NCBI GenBank assembly: GCA_018713055.1
Contig: DVFW01000034.1
Location: 1-12,119 of the forward strand
Length of the DNA stretch: 12,119 nucleotides
DNA from: Scatavimonas merdigallinarum
Lineage (GTDB): Bacteria > Bacillota > Clostridia > Oscillospirales > Acutalibacteraceae
Reading direction: 5' to 3'
Below, piece by piece: positions 1-4,766 of this stretch. Made by a program: the position numbers and the translations under genes. Each line of letters starts with the position of its first letter. Position 1 is the first letter of the stretch. The notes under the pieces are model-generated. The model did no database searches. It was not told the DNA's origin and was given only the letters and a program-made list of their open reading frames with translations.

Positions 1-1
1 T

Positions 2-154
2 CCGGCCTGTGCCAATAACTTCTACGGCACAGGCTCTTATTATTTGCGCAGGCTCCACCCTGGCCGGGTGGAAAGGGACATCTGCACCTACTGTGGCCAG
101 CGTCCAGGTTTTGATTATGAAGTGATAAAAAGAAAACAGGAGGCTGAAAAATGA
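2..154 (+). CDS. C-terminal end of an unrecognised Cys-containing protein (partial)
   Basis: An open frame enters from the left edge and ends at a TGA that overlaps the ATG of the next gene (ATGA, 151-154). About 50 residues are visible. They contain a CTYCGQ segment (CxxC, possibly half of a zinc ribbon) and a charged KRKQEAEK tail. The four-base overlap suggests translational coupling with the excisionase-like gene, so it is probably part of the same element. I do not recognise the family and too little is visible to assign a function. The reading frame is supported by the overlap and the absence of internal stops, but the gene's start is not seen. Confidence 0.55.
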   Translation, partial: PACANNFYGTGSYYLRRLHPGRVERDICTYCGQRPGFDYEVIKRKQEAEK

Positions 155-369
155 CCATAGACAGCGCATATCAGCTTATGTTTTCGGAATATCCCGATAT
201 AGTTACGGTTCCGCAAATGTGTAAAATGCTTGGAGGAATCAGTCTAAAGACCGGATACCGGCTTCTTAAAAAAGGCGAGATCGAGTCGTTCTCTATCGGG
301 CGAATCTACCGTATTCCCAAAATCAGCATTCTCCAATATTTGGGGTTGAACGAAGAATCCAATGCGTAA
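151..369 (+). CDS. Excisionase-like small HTH DNA-binding protein
   Basis: A 72-residue protein made up almost entirely of a winged-helix/MerR-like DNA-binding domain (about residues 17-62). The pattern is V-T-V-PQMCKML then a second helix (SLKTGYRLLKKGEI) and a wing with SIGR-YRIPK, ending in a short helix ILQYL. This is the layout of the 'excisionase family DNA-binding' HTH_17 group. Such proteins bend att DNA to favour excision and can repress or control the integrase. It starts at an ATG seven bases after CAGGAGG (137-143), overlaps the upstream gene by four bases and lies 98 bases before the integrase gene. The fold and position support an Xis role; the role itself is inference. Confidence 0.75.
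   Translation: MTIDSAYQLMFSEYPDIVTVPQMCKMLGGISLKTGYRLLKKGEIESFSIGRIYRIPKISILQYLGLNEESNA
352..366 (+). repeat. 15-bp direct repeat, copy 1
   Basis: GAAGAATCCAATGCG overlaps the last codons of the excisionase-like gene. An identical copy in the same orientation lies at 1747-1761, so the two bracket the integrase gene. It could be an arm-type binding site. A chance 15-bp match within 12 kb is unlikely but not impossible. Confidence 0.5.
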
Positions 370-384
370 AACCTCGTCGCACAT

Positions 385-413
385 TTGCCGTGTTTAGAAA
401 CTCTTGCTACAAT
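385..413 (+). promoter_or_regulatory. Putative integrase promoter
   Basis: TTGCCG (385-390) and TACAAT (408-413) are separated by 17 bases, giving a likely start near 420 and a leader of about 50 bases before the integrase ATG. This would let the integrase be expressed apart from the excisionase gene. It is a consensus match by eye only. Confidence 0.5.
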
Positions 414-467
414 AAAAGGGTCAACGGCAGATGAATTGCGCTGCACCACCAAAGGAGGTTTTATTTT

Positions 468-1673
468 ATGGTTGCAGGACATCTGCGTGAAAAAAGAGGA
501 TACTATCATATCGTCCTCAGTTATACAGACGAAAACGGAAAGCGTCAAACGCCTTCCAAATCCACAGGGCTGCCCGTCAAGGGCAATAAAAAGCGTGCCG
601 AAGCCATGCTTCAGGAGGCGCGCCGCACGATGGAGGCTGAATTACAGCTCCGTCAGATGGAAAGGGAAAAAGGATACACCGACAACCCTGCGGACATTCT
701 TTTTACCCGGTTCCTGCTGGATTGGCTGGAAATGATGAAGGCCAGCGTGGAAATCACCACTTACGCGGCTTATTCATCCGGTATCAAGAATCGGATTGTC
801 CCTTATTTTGAGGAACACCATCCAGGGCTTCGGCTGAGGCAGGTTACGCCTAAGCAGTTGCAGGACTACTACACTTACGAAATGAAGGTAAATGGAGTGT
901 CGGCCAATACGGTGATCCACCGCCATGCCAACATCCGAAAGGCCCTGCAATATGCGTTTAAGACGGGGCTTCTGTCGAGCAATCCGGCGGATCGGATTGA
1001 GCGCCCCAAAAAGCAAAAATTTGTAGGCAGTATTTACGATGAGCATGAGCTGGAAAAGTTATTCCAGATCGTGCGCGGCGATCCGGTTGAACTGGGCGTC
1101 ATACTGGCGGCTTTCTACGGGTTGCGTCGGAGCGAAGTCGTGGGTTTGAAATGGGACGCTATTGACTTTAAGAAAAAGACCATCACCATCCGTCATACCG
1201 TGACCCAGGTGACGCTCAACGGAAAGAGTACGATCATTGAAAAGGACCGTACCAAAACCAAGTCCAGCTACCGCACGTTGCCGCTGGTTCCACCCTTTGA
1301 GGAATTGCTGCACCGGTTAAAACTCCAACAGGAGCAAAACCGAAAGCTCTGCGGCAAGTCTTACAACACCGAAGCCGAAGGATATATCTATGTCAACGAA
1401 ATTGGCGAACTTGTGAAGCCGGGTTATATCACGCAGCATTTTCCGCTGATTTTGGAGAAGTATGGCCTGCGAAAAATCCGTTTTCACGATCTCCGTCATA
1501 GCTGCGCGAGTTTGCTGTATGCAAACGGGGTCAGCTTGAAAGAAATCCAGGAATGGCTGGGTCACAGCGATATTTCTACGACCTCTAATATCTATACTCA
1601 TTTGGATTTCAATTCCAAAGTGGCGTCTGCCAACGCGATCATGGGGGTATATCCTACGGTGGTCCATGACTGA
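468..1673 (+). CDS. int: Tyrosine recombinase (site-specific integrase)
   Basis: A complete 401-residue phage/Tn916-family integrase that should cut and rejoin the element and chromosomal att sites through a 3'-phosphotyrosine intermediate. Residues 1-55 look like an arm-type DNA-binding domain (GYYHIVLSY, KSTGLPVKGNKKRAE). Residues 75-180 form the SAM-like core-binding domain. Residues 185-390 form the catalytic domain, with the full catalytic set: R220 (YGLRRSE), K263 (TKTKSSYRTLPL), H340 and R343 (HDLRH), H366 (LGHS) and Y376 (NIYTHLD). Nothing is truncated. The start is an ATG nine bases after AAAGGAGG (451-458). It reads toward the tRNA-Leu locus 150 bases downstream, so that locus is probably its target. 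The nearby GGAGGTCCAT repeats are candidate binding sites. Confidence 0.95.
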   Translation: MVAGHLREKRGYYHIVLSYTDENGKRQTPSKSTGLPVKGNKKRAEAMLQEARRTMEAELQLRQMEREKGYTDNPADILFTRFLLDWLEMMKASVEITTYAAYSSGIKNRIVPYFEEHHPGLRLRQVTPKQLQDYYTYEMKVNGVSANTVIHRHANIRKALQYAFKTGLLSSNPADRIERPKKQKFVGSIYDEHELEKLFQIVRGDPVELGVILAAFYGLRRSEVVGLKWDAIDFKKKTITIRHTVTQVTLNGKSTIIEKDRTKTKSSYRTLPLVPPFEELLHRLKLQQEQNRKLCGKSYNTEAEGYIYVNEIGELVKPGYITQHFPLILEKYGLRKIRFHDLRHSCASLLYANGVSLKEIQEWLGHSDISTTSNIYTHLDFNSKVASANAIMGVYPTVVHD

Positions 1674-1712
1674 AATGGACCTCCAAATTTGCCTCAAAAC
1701 AGGAGGTCCATT
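1658..1712. repeat. GGAGGTCCAT repeat cluster, left set, with perfect 11-bp inverted repeat
   Basis: AATGGACCTCC (1674-1684) and GGAGGTCCATT (1702-1712) form a perfect 11-bp inverted repeat with a 17-base spacer, starting just after the integrase stop codon. A one-mismatch copy, GGTGGTCCAT, sits at 1658-1667 within the integrase's final codons. No T-run follows on either strand, so it is a poor terminator. Being repeated on the other side of the tRNA (1935-1965), it more likely marks protein-binding sites of the recombination machinery. Confidence 0.6.
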
Positions 1713-1746
1713 GTCAAAAAAGCCTGATTTTGCTGATGTGCATGGA

Positions 1747-1761
1747 GAAGAATCCAATGCG
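1747..1761 (+). repeat. 15-bp direct repeat, copy 2
   Basis: Exact second copy of GAAGAATCCAATGCG, between the integrase stop and the terminator of the tRNA-Leu gene. The flanking bases do not match copy 1, so this is a short defined repeat and not part of a longer duplication. Confidence 0.5.
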
Positions 1762-1767
1762 CCAAGC

Positions 1768-1812
1768 AAAAAAGAAAGCCCGCAAACCCTTGATTTTACT
1801 GGGTTTGCGAGC
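1768..1812 (-). terminator. Rho-independent terminator of tRNA-Leu
   Basis: Read on the minus strand, GCTCGCAAACCC (1812-1801) pairs with GGGTTTGCGGGC (1789-1778), including one wobble pair. The loop is 11 bases, followed by TTTCTTTTTT (1777-1768). It begins about 11 bases after the encoded CCA of the tRNA, which fits a dedicated tRNA terminator. The plus strand has no T-run, so it should not act on the integrase transcript. Confidence 0.8.
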
Positions 1813-1822
1813 CATTGAATTC

Positions 1823-1909
1823 TGGTGCCGGTGGTGGGACTCGAACCCACACACCCTTGCGGATAACAGATTTTGAGTCTGTCTCGTCTGCCAATTCCGA
1901 CACACCGGC
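1823..1909 (-). tRNA. tRNA-Leu (anticodon CAA), complete with CCA
   Basis: The full cloverleaf can be drawn. The acceptor is GCCGGTG/CACCGGC (1909-1903 with 1833-1827), discriminator A (1826), encoded CCA (1825-1823). The D-arm holds GGAATTGGCAGACG. The anticodon stem is ACAGA/TCTGT with loop CTCAAAA (1877-1871, anticodon CAA at 1875-1873). The variable arm ATCC-GCAA-GGGT is long, as expected for Leu, and the T-arm is GTGGG-TTCGAGT-CCCAC. It decodes UUG. It lies between an integrase gene and a broken tRNA-Leu of the same anticodon. Both strands of its anticodon stem match each other, so it is a coherent gene and not a casual chimera. It may be element-borne. No convincing promoter is visible directly upstream. 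Confidence 0.95.
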
Positions 1910-1934
1910 ATTTATATTTTTAAGTCTTACCCCG

Positions 1935-1965
1935 GATGGAGCCTCTGAGAAATCGGAGGTCCATC
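1935..1965. repeat. GGAGGTCCAT repeat cluster, right set (imperfect hairpin)
   Basis: GATGGA-G-CCTC (1935-1945) pairs with GAGGTCCATC (1956-1965) with one bulged G. The right arm contains the exact 10-mer GGAGGTCCAT (1955-1964) that also occurs at 1702-1711 and, inverted, at 1675-1684. The sets lie on both sides of the intact tRNA-Leu. Confidence 0.55.
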
Positions 1966-2010
1966 GTGGGGGGACATTAAAAATCACTTACATATTGAAT
2001 TGTCAAATTT

Positions 2011-2039
2011 CCTTGAAAAATCAAGGGCTTCAGCCGAAG
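2011..2039. repeat. Two small adjacent inverted repeats
   Basis: CCTTGA-AAAA-TCAAGG (2011-2026) is followed directly by CTTC-AGCC-GAAG (2028-2039). They lie between the tRNA-Leu remnant and the intact tRNA-Leu, within the inferred element end. They would form two short hairpins in a transcript running from the remnant to the intact tRNA, or could be protein sites. No function is assigned. Confidence 0.4.
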
Positions 2040-2058
2040 TGGTAACAACAGACGAATG

Positions 2059-2100
2059 GGATTTTGAGTCCACTACGTCTGCCAATTCCATCACACCGGC
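2059..2100 (-). pseudogene. tRNA-Leu (CAA) remnant: 5' half only
   Basis: On the minus strand from 2100 the sequence reads as a tRNA-Leu: acceptor strand GCCGGTG, D-arm core GGAATTGGCAGACG, anticodon-stem strand GTGGA, loop CTCAAAA (anticodon CAA) and then TCC. The next bases should complete TCCAC but read CCAT, and no variable arm, T-arm or acceptor 3' strand follows. Its first 41 bases match the intact copy at 34 positions, with all differences in two blocks, so it is a different tRNA-Leu gene. A strong promoter remains just upstream. The break at the anticodon loop is a classic tyrosine-recombinase attachment position. Confidence 0.8.
2060..2070. other. Candidate att core in tRNA-Leu anticodon region
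   Basis: GATTTTGAGTC spans the anticodon loop and adjoining stem bases of the broken tRNA-Leu, exactly where tRNA similarity ends. An identical direct copy is in the intact tRNA at 1869-1879, 191 bases away. It is the most likely crossover region for the integrase, but both copies encode the same conserved anticodon loop, so identity alone is weak proof. Confidence 0.5.
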
Positions 2101-2109
2101 ATGGCATTT

Positions 2110-2138
2110 ATTATAGCGTGGTTCCCCAAAAAAATCAA
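2110..2138 (-). promoter_or_regulatory. Strong promoter of the broken tRNA-Leu
   Basis: On the minus strand, TTGATT (2138-2133), a 17-base spacer and a perfect TATAAT (2115-2110) place the start near 2103, three bases before the tRNA 5' end at 2100. This is a typical stable-RNA promoter. Transcription from it would run through the remnant and about 150 bases of leader into the intact tRNA-Leu and its terminator. Confidence 0.8.
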
Positions 2139-2265
2139 GCCCTTTTTCATGTAAAATTGCTTTCTCAAATTAATTGAAACCACCGGTCAAAAAGTCTGTT
2201 GTGTAAAATCTGCCAAAAGAAAGGCGGCTTTTGCACAGGCAAATACAAAAGCTTCAGCGGCGCAA

Positions 2266-2309
2266 CTGCATAAAAGCCGGCGGTTTTATACCGGCCGGCT
2301 TTTATGCAG
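2266..2309. terminator. Long perfect hairpin, terminator after gdhA (bidirectional form)
   Basis: CTGCATAAAAGCCGGC (2266-2281) and GCCGGCTTTTATGCAG (2294-2309) are perfect 16-base complements around a 12-base loop. The A-run before and T-run after the GC core give it the form of a bidirectional rho-independent terminator. It starts about 26 bases beyond the gdhA stop. A partial extra copy, CTTTATGCAG, lies at 2321-2330. The remaining DNA between 2140 and 2265 shows no gene. Confidence 0.75.
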
Positions 2310-2335
2310 TAAGAACGGTGCTTTATGCAGCAGCG

Positions 2336-3667
2336 TTAAATCACGCCCTGTGCAATCATGGCATCGGCAACTTTTTCAAAGCCTGCAATGTTTGCGCCAA
2401 CCACATAATTGCCTTCAAAACCGTATCTTTTTGCGGCGTCTGCCATTTGATGAAAAATATTGATCATAATATTCTGCAGCTTGCTGTCCACCTCTTCAAA
2501 GGTCCAGGAAAGACGCATGGAGTTTTGAGACATCTCAAGTGCAGACGTAGCAACACCGCCGGCGTTTGCAGCCTTACCCGGGGCGAAAAGAATCTTGTTT
2601 GTAAGGAAAACTTCCGTTGCTTCCAGAGTAGAAGGCATATTGGCGCCTTCTGCAACAGCGTACACGCCGTTTTTGACAAGCGTTTCCGCAGCGGCTTTGT
2701 CAAGCTCGTTCTGTGTTGCGCAGGGCAGCGCAATATCACACGGAACAGACCAGTCAAAGGCGCCTTCATGGTACTCGGAATTCGGACGATATGCTTTATA
2801 AGCGGTCAGTCTTTCCCTTTTTACCTCTTTGATTTCTTTAATAGCAGCCAGATCAATTCCCTGTTCGTCATAAATCCATCCGGTCGAGTCAGACATCGTA
2901 ACAACTTTTGCGCCCAACTGGAAAGCCTTTTCTGTAGCGTAAATTGCCACGTTCCCGGCACCGGAAACGCAAACCGTAGCGCCTTTGATGTCGCGGCCAT
3001 TATTCTTCAGCATTTCCGCCGTCAGGTATAAAAGGCCATAACCGGTTGCTTCTGTCCTTGCAAGCGAACCGCCAAATTGCAGGCCTTTACCTGTTAAAAC
3101 GCCCTCGTAAGCATTTTTAATTCTTTTATATTGACCAAACATATAACCAATCTCACGCGCGCCTGTGCCAATATCTCCGGCGGGAACGTCTGTATCGGGA
3201 CCGATATGCCTGCAAAGCTCGGTCATGAAGCTTTGGCAGAAGGCCATCACTTCGCGGTCGCTTTTTCCTTTCGGATCAAAATCGGAACCGCCCTTGCCGC
3301 CGCCGATCGGAAGCCCGGTCAACGCATTTTTAAAAATCTGTTCAAACCCCAAAAACTTGATAACACCCAGATTTACAGACGGATGCAGGCGCAGGCCGCC
3401 CTTATATGGGCCGATTGCGCTGTTAAACTGTACCCGAAACCCGCGGTTAACCTGGACCTTTCCGTTGTCGTCCACCCATGGCACACGGAACATCACTACC
3501 CTTTCAGGCTCTGTAATTCTTTCCAAAATACCGGCTTCTTCATATTTTTTATTCTGCTCAAACACCGGCTCCAAAGAAGTCAGCACCTCTGTGGCCGCCT
3601 GAATAAATTCAGGCTCGTTTGCATTTTTTGTTTTTAGTTTTTCCAATTGCTCGCTTACATAAGACAT
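2336..3667 (-). CDS. gdhA: Glutamate dehydrogenase, probably NADP-dependent
   Basis: Catalyses reversible amination of 2-oxoglutarate with ammonium to L-glutamate in the cytoplasm. The 443-residue length fits the small hexameric class (about 445-450). The family signature is at residues 121-135 (GGGKGGSDFDPKG) with catalytic K125. Substrate-binding K89 is in GPYKGGLR, and D165 is in PAGDIGTGAREIGYM. A Rossmann GAGNVA loop (236-241) binds the nucleotide. The MSDS turn at the end of the second strand resembles NADP-using relatives, so NADP is preferred but not proven. The ATG follows GGAGG by eight bases (3676-3680). It is divergent from purC, with its own promoter and a hairpin terminator. It supplies glutamate, the amino-group source behind the glutamine used by purF and guaA. 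Confidence 0.95.
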   Translation of the reverse strand: MSYVSEQLEKLKTKNANEPEFIQAATEVLTSLEPVFEQNKKYEEAGILERITEPERVVMFRVPWVDDNGKVQVNRGFRVQFNSAIGPYKGGLRLHPSVNLGVIKFLGFEQIFKNALTGLPIGGGKGGSDFDPKGKSDREVMAFCQSFMTELCRHIGPDTDVPAGDIGTGAREIGYMFGQYKRIKNAYEGVLTGKGLQFGGSLARTEATGYGLLYLTAEMLKNNGRDIKGATVCVSGAGNVAIYATEKAFQLGAKVVTMSDSTGWIYDEQGIDLAAIKEIKEVKRERLTAYKAYRPNSEYHEGAFDWSVPCDIALPCATQNELDKAAAETLVKNGVYAVAEGANMPSTLEATEVFLTNKILFAPGKAANAGGVATSALEMSQNSMRLSWTFEEVDSKLQNIMINIFHQMADAAKRYGFEGNYVVGANIAGFEKVADAMIAQGVI

Positions 3668-3768
3668 GGGGAAAACCTCCTTTTAAATTCTTTCAAAGTG
3701 ACAAATAGATCCGCGGAAGAAACGCAGTGCAGCTGTTTTGCTGAACAGGCCTCTGCCGATTAAGTCTC

Positions 3769-3797
3769 ATACTAACACAAATTTCCTGTTTTTGCAA
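3769..3797 (-). promoter_or_regulatory. Putative gdhA promoter
   Basis: On the minus strand, TTGCAA (3797-3792), a 17-base spacer and TAGTAT (3774-3769) give a start near 3762 and a leader of roughly 95 bases. The -35 sits inside the inverted repeat at 3789-3821, so a bound regulator could block it. The match is moderate. Confidence 0.45.
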
Positions 3798-3821
3798 GAA
3801 ATAAATAAAAACTTGCAAAAA
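3789..3821. promoter_or_regulatory. Inverted repeat in the gdhA-purC divergent region (possible operator)
   Basis: TTTTTGCAAG (3789-3798) and CTTGCAAAAA (3812-3821) are perfect 10-base complements with a 13-base AT-rich spacer. The left arm overlaps the proposed gdhA -35. It may be an operator for gdhA or for both directions, but the regulator is unknown. The region from 3822 to 3920 is AT-rich with no gene or recognisable riboswitch. Confidence 0.4.
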
Positions 3822-3923
3822 AATATGAAGGGCAGAACTTTAGACAATATTCACAACAATTTTAACAGGCAGAAGAGATGTATATTCTTTGGCAATAAAA
3901 ATGAAAAACATGCGCTTTTCCTG

Positions 3924-3952
3924 TTGCGTATATTTTTTTGTTGGTTTATAAT
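3924..3952 (+). promoter_or_regulatory. Promoter of the purC-purF-purB unit
   Basis: TTGCGT (3924-3929), a 17-base spacer and perfect TATAAT (3947-3952) predict a start near 3960, leaving about 50 bases before the purC ATG. This short leader leaves no room for a purine or PRPP riboswitch, so control, if any, is probably at initiation. Confidence 0.65.
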
Positions 3953-4010
3953 ATATTTTGGTTTTTCATTTAAATTTGTAAGTTTTTTAAATTTTGAAGG
4001 AGGATTTTCA

Positions 4011-4715
4011 ATGGAGAAGACAAAATTAATTTATGAAGGCAAGGCCAAAAAGGTTTTTGCAACGGAAGACCCGGATCTTTGCATTGTTTCCTATAAAGAC
4101 GATGCAACCGCTTTTAACGGGCAAAAGAAGGGTACAATCGTTGGAAAAGGCGTTGTGAATAACAGAATGTCCAACTTTATGTTTAAAAAACTTGAGCAAC
4201 AAGGTGTGAAAACACATTTTGTTGAAGAGATTGATGAAAGGGAAACCGTTGTGAAAAAAGTTGAAATTGTGCCGCTGGAGGTCATTGTAAGAAACAAAGC
4301 CGCCGGCAGCCTTTCCAAAAGGTTGGGCCTGCCGGAAGGCACGCCGATGAAAACGACTGTTTTGGAATTTTGCTATAAAGACGACGATCTTGGGGACCCG
4401 ATCGTAAACGAATACCATATCCTTGCGGCGGAGCTTGCAACCAGAGAAGAAGTTGAGCAGATCAGCAAAATGGCGTTGAAGGTCAACCAAGTAATGTGTG
4501 AATTCTTTAAAAGCGTAAATATTGATTTAATTGATTTTAAATTAGAATTTGGCAGATTTAAGGGAGAAATTTTACTTGCTGATGAAATATCGCCGGACAC
4601 TTGTCGTTTTTGGGATATTCATACGCAGGAAAAACTGGACAAAGACCGTTTCCGCAGGGATATGGGCGGTGTGGAAGAAGCCTATGCGGAAGTTATGAAA
4701 AGAATAGGACTTTGA
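4011..4715 (+). CDS. purC: Phosphoribosylaminoimidazole-succinocarboxamide (SAICAR) synthase
   Basis: Joins CAIR with aspartate, using ATP, to make SAICAR in de novo purine synthesis. The 234 residues match the usual short bacterial PurC. Recognisable features are the N-terminal ATP-grasp-like strand LIYEGKAKKVF (6-16), KDDATAFNG (29-37), VRNKAAGS with R94 (93-100), the signature LIDFKLEFG (173-181) and DEISPDTCRFWD (191-202). The open frame extends 91 codons further upstream, but that extension is low-complexity and unlike PurC. The ATG at 4011 lies seven bases after AAGGAGG (3997-4003) and yields the canonical N-terminus. It is first in a unit with purF and purB. Confidence 0.97.
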   Translation: MEKTKLIYEGKAKKVFATEDPDLCIVSYKDDATAFNGQKKGTIVGKGVVNNRMSNFMFKKLEQQGVKTHFVEEIDERETVVKKVEIVPLEVIVRNKAAGSLSKRLGLPEGTPMKTTVLEFCYKDDDLGDPIVNEYHILAAELATREEVEQISKMALKVNQVMCEFFKSVNIDLIDFKLEFGRFKGEILLADEISPDTCRFWDIHTQEKLDKDRFRRDMGGVEEAYAEVMKRIGL

Positions 4716-4754
4716 TGGATACAGCAGATGAACTTACGGTGCATCTGTGCGTTT

Positions 4755-4760
4755 GAGGTG
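4755..4760 (+). promoter_or_regulatory. Ribosome binding site that decides the purF start
   Basis: GAGGTG is followed after six bases by an in-frame TTG (4767). The upstream in-frame ATG (4728) has no Shine-Dalgarno sequence in front of it. This favours TTG as the start and removes 13 residues that do not resemble PurF leaders. Confidence 0.7.
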
Positions 4761-4766
4761 AACAGA

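Larger units (their letters stand above)
1..2070. mobile_element. Right end of an integrated element in a tRNA-Leu gene
   Basis: This stretch carries an excisionase-like gene and a full tyrosine recombinase reading toward a tRNA-Leu locus, the usual layout of an integrative element's integration module. The right boundary is inferred at the 11-bp sequence GATTTTGAGTC (2060-2070), where a tRNA-Leu 5' half stops matching tRNA. The same 11 bp occurs at 1869-1879 inside the intact tRNA-Leu. The left end lies outside the window, so element type (conjugative, mobilizable or phage-like) cannot be told; no conjugation or phage structural gene is visible. An alternative boundary at 1869-1879, with 1880-2070 left by an older insertion, is also possible. 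Confidence 0.6.

Noticed and set aside
1674..1712. Integrase terminator
   Set aside because: The 11-bp hairpin follows the stop directly but has no T-run, and its arms recur on the other side of the tRNA, pointing to binding sites.
1317..1850. Minus-strand reading frame opposite the integrase
   Set aside because: It lies antisense to the conserved catalytic domain and runs into the tRNA and its terminator; it has no ribosome site.
1815..2045. Plus-strand reading frame over the tRNA region
   Set aside because: Its N-terminal part (GGTRTHTPLRITDFESV...) is the familiar false translation of the antisense of a tRNA-Leu; no ribosome site or protein family supports it.
2231..3031. Long plus-strand reading frame opposite gdhA
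   Set aside because: It is fully explained as antisense of the conserved gdhA coding sequence and begins within the terminator region.
3738..4010. 91-residue N-terminal extension of PurC
   Set aside because: It is Phe/Asn/Lys-rich AT sequence covering both promoters, and the internal ATG at 4011 has an ideal ribosome site and gives the canonical PurC start.
3822..4010. Purine or PRPP riboswitch before purC
   Set aside because: No conserved aptamer core is recognisable and the predicted leader is only about 50 bases.
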